Of a DNA stretch of 57,680 bases, positions 23,326-31,292 are shown piece by piece (the first letter of the stretch is position 1; every line of letters begins with the position of its first letter). The stretch lies in assembly GCA_937868095.1 (NCBI GenBank), contig CALMLO010000031.1, positions 1-57,680 of the forward strand, given 5' to 3'. The notes beneath the pieces were generated by a model, which made no database searches, had not been told where the DNA came from, and saw only the letters and a list, made by a program, of their open reading frames with translations. The DNA is from an uncultured Phycisphaerales bacterium (GTDB lineage Bacteria > Planctomycetota > Phycisphaerae > Sedimentisphaerales > Anaerohalosphaeraceae). The position numbers and the translations under genes are program-made.

Positions 23326-24973
23326 GGATAAACTGCTGGTAGAACTCAGTGATTTGGTAGTCCGCGTCATGGATAACGCGGTTACGGCGGAGGAGTTTTC
23401 TCGGCTGCAAAGTCTGCTTCGTTCCGAGCCGCTGGCTCGTGCGTATTATTTGGATTTGCTGGTGACGCTGACGGGGGTAGAGGAGATTCAGGAGGCGGCT
23501 GCTCCTGAGGCGGAACGGGTGAGTGCTTTGCTGGATGCCCTGGCTGAAAATGAACAGACAGCGACAGCCGTGATCCTTGAAAAACCCGAGGTCAAAGGGG
23601 AGAAAAACGAGACAGCCAAGGCGAGGATTCAGCAGCGTCCTGCGGTAAGCAAACTTTCACTGTATGCTTTGGTTTTCTCTTCGGCCGCGCTGCTGATGCT
23701 GCTTGCCTATGCTTTTTTTGTGTCTGGAAAACAGACAGGCATTGAGGTGGCCGCCCTGATGGACAGCATTGAGGCCAAATGGTCTCTTCCCTATGCTCCT
23801 CAAAAAGGGGTTCGGCTGATGACGGAAGATGAGCCGATTCAGCTGAGCAAGGGATTTATCAAGGTCCGTACGGACAATGGGGTTGAGTTTATTCTGGAAG
23901 CGCCGGCGGAGTTCCGGTTTCGAAACTCCGATGAATTGTCGATGAACTATGGACGGGTTTTTGTTAATGCGGCTGATGTGGCAAACGGATTTACCGTTCA
24001 GACGCGGAAATCAAAGATTATAGATTTGGGGACTCAGTTCGGCGTCTATACCGATCTCCAAGGGGATAGCGAACTTCATGTTTTTGAGGGCAAAACTGTT
24101 CTGATTGCGGCTCTGGCTAATCAGCAAGAGCGGCTGTTGGATGTTCCGGCCGGGCGGGCCTATGGGTTTGGAATTAAAAAAGAGGAAGTTCGGCCGATTC
24201 AGCTGTCGGAGGACATGTTCGCCAAAGCAATTGATTCTCAAACAGGGCTGGTTTGGCGAGGGCAAAAGCAAGTCAGTTTGGCGGATGTTGTCTGTGGGGG
24301 TAATGGTTTCGGGACGGGCGATCCATACCGCGTGATTGATCCGAGCAATGGAAATGCGGCGGTCTATGTGAATCGCGGGCAAACCGTTCGTTTGGGTTCA
24401 GGGACTTACCACCGGATTGACGCCTTGAAATATGTCGACGGCGTATTTGTTCCAGACGGCAGCGGCGGCCCGGTGGAGATCAGTTCCAAAGGAACATTGT
24501 TTACCGACTGTCCTCCCACATCGGGACGTTTTCGAAAGGAGATTACCGTTCTAAACAAGGTGTATGATTCGGAGGGAGGCACCCTGGCGGTCCACGATAC
24601 GGCTTATGGTTATCCGTGTCAGCCGGCGATTTCCATGCACGCCAATATGGGAATTACCTTCGATCTGGATGCAATACGAAATGATCTGCGGTGTGTAGAG
24701 ATTGAGTATTTTGAAGCGCTGTGCGCAATTGCAGATCAGCAACACACGCGGGCCAGTGCAGATTTCTGGGTACTGATAGACGGTCAGGTGCGAGCGCATA
24801 TAACCGGAACGATGGCGGGTTTTTCTCAAAGGGTGTATATTCCCATTGCTCCGACGGACCATTTTCTGACGCTTGTCACGACGGATCATCAAGAGTTAGG
24901 AGAAAGTGACCCGATCCATTCGGATCGATGTTTTTTCGGCGAGCCGGTGCTGGGACTTCAAACACGTCCATAA
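23315..24973 (+). CDS. transmembrane FecR-like regulator with external NPCBM-like domain, first copy
   Basis: The 552-residue protein has a cytoplasmic N-terminal part (1-110) starting with an anti-sigma-like helical segment. One transmembrane helix follows at about 112-137 (KLSLYALVFSSAALLMLLAY). An external FecR domain comes next (about 160-300: GFIKVRTDNGVEFILEAPAE, IIDLGTQFGVYT, HVFEGKTVLI). The C-terminal domain (about 345-545) ends like NPCBM carbohydrate-binding modules (GITFDLDAIRNDL, FWVLIDGQV, HFLTLVTTD). FecR proteins transmit signals to ECF sigma factors. Here the external module suggests that a carbohydrate is sensed, which is an inference. It overlaps the sigma gene by 11 bases, and a LamG protein gene starts 47 bases downstream. 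Confidence 0.82.
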   Translation: MTPEDKLLVELSDLVVRVMDNAVTAEEFSRLQSLLRSEPLARAYYLDLLVTLTGVEEIQEAAAPEAERVSALLDALAENEQTATAVILEKPEVKGEKNETAKARIQQRPAVSKLSLYALVFSSAALLMLLAYAFFVSGKQTGIEVAALMDSIEAKWSLPYAPQKGVRLMTEDEPIQLSKGFIKVRTDNGVEFILEAPAEFRFRNSDELSMNYGRVFVNAADVANGFTVQTRKSKIIDLGTQFGVYTDLQGDSELHVFEGKTVLIAALANQQERLLDVPAGRAYGFGIKKEEVRPIQLSEDMFAKAIDSQTGLVWRGQKQVSLADVVCGGNGFGTGDPYRVIDPSNGNAAVYVNRGQTVRLGSGTYHRIDALKYVDGVFVPDGSGGPVEISSKGTLFTDCPPTSGRFRKEITVLNKVYDSEGGTLAVHDTAYGYPCQPAISMHANMGITFDLDAIRNDLRCVEIEYFEALCAIADQQHTRASADFWVLIDGQVRAHITGTMAGFSQRVYIPIAPTDHFLTLVTTDHQELGESDPIHSDRCFFGEPVLGLQTRP

Positions 24974-25020
24974 AGGGATGAAAACAAATCAATGAACAAT
25001 TTTAATTCGGAGGTCTGATT

Positions 25021-27165
25021 ATGAAACACACAATAAATATAATGCTGGCACTTGCGTTTATTCCGGCTATGGTGCAGGCACAGCCGGTGTCTCTGGTGCT
25101 GAACGGCGATTTTGAACAATGGACGGATGGGTTGCCGAATTACTGGTCAAAGGGCGGCTCGGCAGCTCTGGCTTCGTCAACGCTGCTCAACGGCACTTCG
25201 TCGGTACTGCTGACGGCGGTTTCAGGAGACTCAAATGTTTACTATTTCAGGCAGAGTTTTTCAAATCCCCTTGTTGCCGGCGGGAATTTTTATGTGACGT
25301 TTGATATTGCCTTTCAATCCGCCGGAAGCGGGCGCGACTGGAATCTCAATTTAACAGCAGGAGGTACGACGTCGGTATTTAATATGTACTACCGAACCAA
25401 CACGTTGTATATCTACAATGGAACATCCTGGGTAACAATTGACTCGTCCGGCATAATGTTAGCCAGTAATTTTGCCGCCAATGTGATTCACCCGTATCGT
25501 GTTGTTATCGAGGGAATCTGGCTTGGTGAGTATGAGCTGACGGTTATTGATTTGAACACGGGACTTGTGCTGCTGAATCAAACCGGCTTGAATCATTATC
25601 AGCGACAAGTAGATGCAACATTTATAAATTTTGACTTAAGTCGAGGTCCTAATCAAATCCTGATTGACAATGTGTTCGTATATCCCCGCAATCCTTTCCT
25701 GCCGGTCGTTGAGGCGGGGTTGAATACAACAGTCGAGCTTCCTAACAACAGTTTGACTCTAAGTCCTGTTGTCAGCAATACCGACACTCCCAACGAAGAG
25801 CTGATTGTCGAATGGGCTCAGGTGAGCGGGCCGGCGGTTTCGTTCAGTACGCTTGCCGGTGAAACGGCCAATGATTTGAATGCGAAGGTATTTTTTAACG
25901 GCGGGCGCGGCGAGTATGTTTTTAAGCTGACGGTTACGGATAAACGGGGATTAACCGGCGAAGGGATGATTAACATTCGCGTCAAAAACCCGGCAATCGA
26001 TGACGTGCTGCTGGGACATTGGGGATTCGAAGAAATGGCTGGGACGGCGGCAGCTGATATGCTGGATCCTGCTGCAGGCAATGTTGCGGCTGATGACGGT
26101 TTTCTTGTTGGTGTTTCAGAACCAAATTTGCCCCAATGGGTATCGGGCTGGGTTGGCCATGGCGCGCTTGAATTCTTCGGTCACGAAATTGTCGATGTCA
26201 ACGACGTGGCCGAGCAGGATCCTAATCTGCGATCGCTGCGTTGGGAAATGACCGCCGCCGGCTGGCTTAAGGCCGATCCAAAAAGCGGAGGCTACCGCAC
26301 ACTGGTCGGTCGATTTTCGCCGTTTAACTGGGTTCTGCGAAAAGCTGAAAATACCCCCTACGCGGAATTTGTATTGCAAATGGACGATGTGCAGGTCTGG
26401 CTGACCAGCAAGAGCAGCATCCTCGACGGATACTGGCATCATCTGGCCGGGACGTTTGACGGCTGTCGAGCCGTGCTTTATGTGGACGGTATCGAAGAGG
26501 CAAGCGTCGAAGGATACGACTTGATCCGGATAAGCACCGAGTCTGAACTTTCGATTGGCGGGCGACGCGACAGAAATCATTTTCTGGTCGGTACGGCCGA
26601 TGATGTGCGTGTGTATAGTTACGCCCTTGATGTTGAGCAAATTCGTGAGCTTGTACGAATGGGCATTAATGTCCCGCCCCGCGTTCAGATCGATCCCACC
26701 ATCCCTACTTATCTGGTCAAGCAGTTTAACGACACTGTTGAATTGGCTGCTGAAGTTATTGAATTGAACCATGGGAATACGATTTCAGCGTTTTGGTCGG
26801 TAGTGGAGCCGGAGCTGGCAGAGTTTGTCATCTTTGGCGAACAAACGGCTGTTAATACCAGCGCTGCCTTTACTCGGGCTGGTGTTTATACTCTTCGTCT
26901 GACTATCAATGACGGCCTTGCCGGGCTGGAAGGCGACATTTATGACGAAATCGTCATTACCGTCAATGAGCCGAAATGCGATGATTTGCTGGTCTATAAC
27001 ACAGGAACCGGCCGCTACCTTAATCCTTACCTTACCGCCGATATCAGCGGACCGGAAGGCAAACCGGATTGCTATATTGATCTTTACGATTTGACGGTCA
27101 TAGCGTCAAGCTGGCTGATGTGCAATGACCCGGAGGGCGAGGGCTGTACGCCCCCGCTGAATTAA
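25021..27165 (+). CDS. secreted LamG protein with CBM-like, PKD-like and dockerin-like parts
   Basis: The protein has 714 residues. After a signal peptide (1-20) comes a CBM4/9-like beta-sandwich (22-225, beginning VLNGDFEQWTDGLPNYW) and a PKD/Ig-like domain (228-320). A LamG/concanavalin-like domain (325-545) has the WHHLAGTFDG-x-LYVDG pattern. A second PKD-like stretch and a C-terminal single-loop dockerin tag (DISGPEGKPDC, DLYDLTVIASSWL) complete it. There is no obvious catalytic domain, so it is probably a polysaccharide-binding surface or secreted protein. It directly follows the first sigma/FecR pair and may be its main target. CGGAGGT precedes the ATG. Its tag type is nearly the same as that of the FAD protein downstream. 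Confidence 0.75.
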   Translation: MKHTINIMLALAFIPAMVQAQPVSLVLNGDFEQWTDGLPNYWSKGGSAALASSTLLNGTSSVLLTAVSGDSNVYYFRQSFSNPLVAGGNFYVTFDIAFQSAGSGRDWNLNLTAGGTTSVFNMYYRTNTLYIYNGTSWVTIDSSGIMLASNFAANVIHPYRVVIEGIWLGEYELTVIDLNTGLVLLNQTGLNHYQRQVDATFINFDLSRGPNQILIDNVFVYPRNPFLPVVEAGLNTTVELPNNSLTLSPVVSNTDTPNEELIVEWAQVSGPAVSFSTLAGETANDLNAKVFFNGGRGEYVFKLTVTDKRGLTGEGMINIRVKNPAIDDVLLGHWGFEEMAGTAAADMLDPAAGNVAADDGFLVGVSEPNLPQWVSGWVGHGALEFFGHEIVDVNDVAEQDPNLRSLRWEMTAAGWLKADPKSGGYRTLVGRFSPFNWVLRKAENTPYAEFVLQMDDVQVWLTSKSSILDGYWHHLAGTFDGCRAVLYVDGIEEASVEGYDLIRISTESELSIGGRRDRNHFLVGTADDVRVYSYALDVEQIRELVRMGINVPPRVQIDPTIPTYLVKQFNDTVELAAEVIELNHGNTISAFWSVVEPELAEFVIFGEQTAVNTSAAFTRAGVYTLRLTINDGLAGLEGDIYDEIVITVNEPKCDDLLVYNTGTGRYLNPYLTADISGPEGKPDCYIDLYDLTVIASSWLMCNDPEGEGCTPPLN

Positions 27166-27357
27166 GCGCTGCCCTGGCGAAATTGGAATATGTTAATGTA
27201 CTTTCAAGCCGGGAAATGAGTGCAGGGATGCGAGCGTTGTGCCCGAACTGACGATGCTTGCTTTGCGGGGGCTGGGCGGTTCGCTGGGACAACCTCGCCG
27301 CAGAGATTGGCTCTGGACTGAAAGTTCGGTGTTGGCGACGAAAAAGCAGAACAATAG

Positions 27358-27389
27358 GGCGGGCGTATTTGTTTGGGAATACGCCCGCC
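27358..27389 (+). terminator. perfect 12-bp inverted repeat before the FAD oxidoreductase gene
   Basis: GGCGGGCGTATT and AATACGCCCGCC flank an eight-base loop. No T-tract follows on this strand. It lies only 13 bases before the GAAAGG ribosome site of the next gene, so it may act as an mRNA-stability or boundary hairpin. Confidence 0.5.
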
Positions 27390-27413
27390 GTGAATAATGT
27401 TGAAAGGTTTGTA

Positions 27414-29612
27414 ATGCGTATATGGAATTGCTTGCGTAAAAGTATTGGAGGGGGAGTACTGGTTTGTTTGGGGATTTTTGTGTTCGGCTCTTCGGCTTGT
27501 GCCGATGGACTGCTTCACTATTATTTCCCGCCTGAAGAAAATCTGGACAAGGTTGTTACCACACAGGTCTGCATTTATGGCGGCACCTCGGCCGGCATCG
27601 CGGCGGCTCTCGAATTAAAGCGGTTGGGAATTGATTTGGTCATTGTCCATCCAGGTGTTCGGCTGGGCGGCTTGACCGCAAGCGGGCTGGGCTGGACGGA
27701 CTTTGGTGCCAAGGATGCCGTTCAGGGCATTGCCCGTGAATTTTATGAGCGTGTTGGTGCAAAATACGATATGCCTATACGCTGGACGTTTGAGCCGTCG
27801 GCTGCGCTGGCGGTATTCGAGGAAATGGTTGCTGAGGCCGGCGTCGAGGTCTATTTCAAGGCATTTCTGGATCGCACCGAAGGTGTCGAAATGGCGAATC
27901 ATCGCATCATAAGCATCGCCACGGAAAACGGTCTGAGGGTGCGGGCGGATTATTTTATTGACGCCACCTATGAAGGCGATTTGATGGCCGCGGCTGGTGT
28001 GTCCTATACAACTGGGCGCGAAAGCAATTCCGTTTACAACGAGACTTATAACGGCCGGCAGGTCTTTGAAAAACATCAGTTTCTGCGGAATGTCAGTCCG
28101 TATGTCGTCGAAGGCGATCCGACCAGCGGTCTGCTGCCGGGCATTGAAACCGAAATCCCTGTTCAGGGGCAAGGCGATCATCGTATTCAGGCGTACAATT
28201 TTCGGATATGTATGACGGATGTCGCCGGCAATCGTGTTCCTTTTCCCAAGCCGGCAAATTACAACCGTTCGTGGTATGTCCTTTTGGAACGTTATTTGGC
28301 GGCCGGCTTTGGGACACAGTTTGATAATTTTTTTCAGAAGTTTGATCGTATTCCGAACGGTAAGACTGATACGAACAATCATGGGGCTGTTTCGACGGAT
28401 TTTATTGGGCAGAATTATGATTGGCCCGAAGGCAATTATCAGACCCGTGAGGCGATTTACCAAAGACATATTGATTATATTCAAGGGTACTGGTGGTTTG
28501 TTGCCAATGATCCGGTCATCGGGCAGGTGGCTCCTTCCATTCAGTCCCGGATGCGGGACTGGGGACTGGCTGCCGATGAATTTGAGGAGTTTGGCAACTG
28601 GCCGCCTCAGTTGTATATCCGAGAGGCGCGCCGAATGCTCTCAGATTATGTGATTACCGAGCATGACTTTTTCGGGCGGACGCGTGTGCGGGATTCGGTG
28701 GGACTGGCTTCCTATGGGATGGATTCGCATAACTGTGCACGCTTTGTGACTGCTGATGGGTTTGTCAAAAATGAAGGCGATGTGCAGATCGGCGGCGGTC
28801 AGCCTTATCGGTTGTCGTATCGCGCGATTGTGCCGCGCCGCGGCGAGTGTTCCAATCTGGCGGTACCGGTGTGTGTATCGGCCTCTCACATTGCCTATGG
28901 GTCGGTGCGAATGGAGCCGGTATTTATGATTTTGGGACAGTCCTCGGCGGTGGCGATTGCTCAGGCCATCGATGCCGGCGGCATTGACCTGCAATCGGTG
29001 GATATCCAGCAGCTTCAGGCCAAGCTTGAACAGCGCGGCCAGTGTCTGGTGTGGGGGTCGTTTTTGGATGAGGCCGACGGTATCCTCATCGATTCGGAAG
29101 AACAGTCCTCTCGGGTGGTTATCACCGGCGATTGGCCCCCCAGCAGCAGCGTTGCCGGCTATGTGGGCGAAAATTATCTGCACGATGACAACACCGCCAA
29201 AGGCGAAAAGTCTGTCACCTTTTGTCTTGGAGTCCCTTCTTCGGGATGTTACGATGTATTTATCTGCTGGACCGAACATAGTAACCGTGCGGCCCATGTG
29301 CCGGTGTCAGTCCATCACGACAACGGACAGTCATACTATACGGTTGATCAGCGCACCAACGGAGGTCGGTGGAACAAGCTGGGCAGTTATATTTTTTCGG
29401 AGGGAACCGGTTCCGTGGTCATTTCTAATGCCGGCACGGATGGGTATGTCGTGGCTGATGCTGTCTTATTCAACAAACAGCTGAGTACGTGCGGGGATCT
29501 GATCGAGGCCGGCCTGACATTGCCCGGCGATATCAGCGGGCCTGAAGGAAAGCCGGATTGTTATGTGAACATTTACGATTTGGCTGAGCTGGCACGTCAG
29601 TGGCTTTTTTGA
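27414..29612 (+). CDS. secreted FAD-dependent oxidoreductase with golvesin-like and dockerin-like C-terminus
   Basis: The ATG at 27414 opens a signal peptide (about 1-31) and is preceded by GAAAGG. Residues 50-85 form a Rossmann FAD-binding site (VCIYGGTSAGIAAALELKRLG, split as IYGGTSAGIAAALE) of the FAD_oxidored type. Further motifs include IDATYEGDLMAAAG and MRDWGLAADEFEEFGNWPPQ. At about 560-690 follows a domain like the golvesin/xanthan-lyase carbohydrate-binding domain (VSVHHDNGQSYYTVDQ). The last 30 residues are a dockerin-like tag (DISGPEGKPDC, YDLAELARQWLF). Related planctomycete and Bacteroidota proteins have no well-defined substrate; a sugar or uronic acid oxidation is possible. 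A flavoenzyme exported with a docking tag is unusual. Confidence 0.78.
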   Translation: MRIWNCLRKSIGGGVLVCLGIFVFGSSACADGLLHYYFPPEENLDKVVTTQVCIYGGTSAGIAAALELKRLGIDLVIVHPGVRLGGLTASGLGWTDFGAKDAVQGIAREFYERVGAKYDMPIRWTFEPSAALAVFEEMVAEAGVEVYFKAFLDRTEGVEMANHRIISIATENGLRVRADYFIDATYEGDLMAAAGVSYTTGRESNSVYNETYNGRQVFEKHQFLRNVSPYVVEGDPTSGLLPGIETEIPVQGQGDHRIQAYNFRICMTDVAGNRVPFPKPANYNRSWYVLLERYLAAGFGTQFDNFFQKFDRIPNGKTDTNNHGAVSTDFIGQNYDWPEGNYQTREAIYQRHIDYIQGYWWFVANDPVIGQVAPSIQSRMRDWGLAADEFEEFGNWPPQLYIREARRMLSDYVITEHDFFGRTRVRDSVGLASYGMDSHNCARFVTADGFVKNEGDVQIGGGQPYRLSYRAIVPRRGECSNLAVPVCVSASHIAYGSVRMEPVFMILGQSSAVAIAQAIDAGGIDLQSVDIQQLQAKLEQRGQCLVWGSFLDEADGILIDSEEQSSRVVITGDWPPSSSVAGYVGENYLHDDNTAKGEKSVTFCLGVPSSGCYDVFICWTEHSNRAAHVPVSVHHDNGQSYYTVDQRTNGGRWNKLGSYIFSEGTGSVVISNAGTDGYVVADAVLFNKQLSTCGDLIEAGLTLPGDISGPEGKPDCYVNIYDLAELARQWLF

Positions 29613-29765
29613 AGTTCAATTCCTGGTATATGGCGGACGGCAAGCGAGCTTTATGTACGATACAAGCACCGTTGTGTCGCCTCCCAACAAGCCGCCATTA
29701 CAGACATCCGCTGTTCGGGGGCGTGGAAAAAGGTTGGTGAAAGAGCTGAAGGGTCCCTTTATTCG

Positions 29766-31184
29766 TTATTCGATGCCCAGTTTTTTCTGAATCTCCTCCA
29801 GCGGGATGCCTTTTGTTTCCGGCATGACCAGCAAGACCCAGAGGAGTTGTCCGACCATGCAGAGCCCGTAGATTGCGAAAATCCGCCAGCCGAGCTGCTC
29901 AGCAAACATCGGGAATGTGAGGGAGATGAGGGCCGCCATAATCCAGTGAGTAAAGCTGCCCAGGGCCTGGCCTCGTGCCCGCAGGGCGTTGGGGAATATT
30001 TCACTAATGAAAACCCAGATGACCGCGCCTTGTCCAAAAGCATGGGCGGCGATAAAACCAATAAAGCCGATCAGGATCATTTTCCCGCCTGTACCCGAAA
30101 AAAACCCCCAGGTTACGACGCTGAGACTGAGAATATAGCCGATTGAGCCGATGAGCATCAGTTTTTTACGGCCGAAATGGTCAATGACGAGCATGGCCGC
30201 CATGGTAAAAATCAAGTTTGTAAAACCAATGATGACGGACTGGGCCAAGGCAGAGGTGCTTTCGGCTCCAGCCATTTCGAAAATCCGCTTGGTATAATAA
30301 ATCAGCGCATTGATGCCGGATAACTGGTTGAACATGGCTATCATGACCGCCAGCATAATCGGCTTGAGGTACTTGCGGCGAAAAAACGGCTCCTGGAGAC
30401 TTTTTGTGTCTTCGCGTAAAGACCGTTGAATCAACTGGAGTTCTTCTTCCACATTGCCGGTATCCGTACCGACCTGGCTCAGGACAGCGCGGGCCTCCTC
30501 AAGCAGCCCTTGTCCCACCAGCCAGCGCGGACTGCGCGGGGTAAAGAATAACAGAACAAAAAATAGCGCTGCCGGAATGGCCTCGACTCCGAACATCCAA
30601 CGCCATTCCCACTCTCCTAAGTTTTGCATGCTGATTATCCAGTTTGACAGGTAGGCCAGGAGAATGCCCAAGACGATGTTGAACTGGGTAATTGCCACCA
30701 ACCTGCCGCGTACGCGGGCTGGGGAAATTTCGGCGATGTACATAGGGGAAATGACAGAGGTGCCGCCAACGGCCAAGCCGCCGATAAACCGGAAAATACT
30801 GAAGGAGAACATCTCCCAGGCCAAAGCACTGCCAACAGCCGACACGAAATAAAGAATGCCGAGCAGTTTCAGAATGAAGCGTCGGCCGTATCGATCGGCC
30901 GGCTTGCCGAACAGCAGAGAGCCGATTACCGTGCCGATGAGGGCACTGGCAACTACTGTGCCGTGCCAGAAGGAGGTTCTTTGAAGAATCGGAAGGTCTT
31001 TTTCGTTCCGGCTGTTCAGCAGTTCAGGACGGCCGAAGTAGCGGGCGATTGATTCGTATTGACGCTGATAATTCCGCTCGAGGGTTTTTTCGGCACCGGA
31101 AATGACGGCTGTGTCAAAGCCGAACAACAGGCCTCCCAGGGCTGCTACAACGGCACTTCTTAACAAAACTCCCTGTATCTTCAT
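29766..31184 (-). CDS. MFS sugar porter (sugar:proton symporter type)
   Basis: The 472-residue membrane protein has 12 predicted helices and the sugar-porter signatures GGLLFGFDTAVISGA in helix 1, DRYGRRFIL after helix 2, RSPRWLVGQG after helix 6, DHFGRKKLM after helix 8 and PETKGIPLEEIQ at the end. Such transporters import monosaccharides such as xylose, arabinose, glucose or fructose. The divergent GH32 gene suggests fructose or another product of fructan hydrolysis (inference). AAGGAT precedes the start. The promoter overlaps that of the GH32 gene. The stop codon faces the FAD oxidoreductase gene across a 153-base gap that shows nothing distinct. Confidence 0.92.
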   Translation of the reverse strand: MKIQGVLLRSAVVAALGGLLFGFDTAVISGAEKTLERNYQRQYESIARYFGRPELLNSRNEKDLPILQRTSFWHGTVVASALIGTVIGSLLFGKPADRYGRRFILKLLGILYFVSAVGSALAWEMFSFSIFRFIGGLAVGGTSVISPMYIAEISPARVRGRLVAITQFNIVLGILLAYLSNWIISMQNLGEWEWRWMFGVEAIPAALFFVLLFFTPRSPRWLVGQGLLEEARAVLSQVGTDTGNVEEELQLIQRSLREDTKSLQEPFFRRKYLKPIMLAVMIAMFNQLSGINALIYYTKRIFEMAGAESTSALAQSVIIGFTNLIFTMAAMLVIDHFGRKKLMLIGSIGYILSLSVVTWGFFSGTGGKMILIGFIGFIAAHAFGQGAVIWVFISEIFPNALRARGQALGSFTHWIMAALISLTFPMFAEQLGWRIFAIYGLCMVGQLLWVLLVMPETKGIPLEEIQKKLGIE

Positions 31185-31187
31185 TGC

Positions 31188-31215
31188 TTGTTATCCTTCA
31201 CGATAAGACTATCAT
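31188..31215 (+). promoter_or_regulatory. promoter of the GH32 gene
   Basis: TTGTTA (31188-31193) and TATCAT (31210-31215) are separated by 16 bases. The -10 box overlaps that of the minus-strand promoter within the palindrome ACTAT-CATT-ATAGT (31208-31221). Confidence 0.45.
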
Positions 31216-31241
31216 TATAGTGAGCACCCTGCTTTTTACAA
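31214..31241 (-). promoter_or_regulatory. promoter of the MFS sugar porter gene
   Basis: On the minus strand TTGTAA (31241-31236) and TATAAT (31219-31214) are 16 bases apart, about 25-30 bases before the transporter start. RNA polymerase cannot occupy this and the plus-strand promoter at once. Confidence 0.6.
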
Positions 31242-31292
31242 GACCGCGTCTGTCCTTCGGCTGAGTTTTTTCAGGGCTGTTGAGGAGGTAAC

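Noticed and set aside
27258..27413. Upstream extension of the FAD oxidoreductase
   Set aside because: It would run through the 12-bp hairpin and put 52 odd residues before a proper signal peptide.
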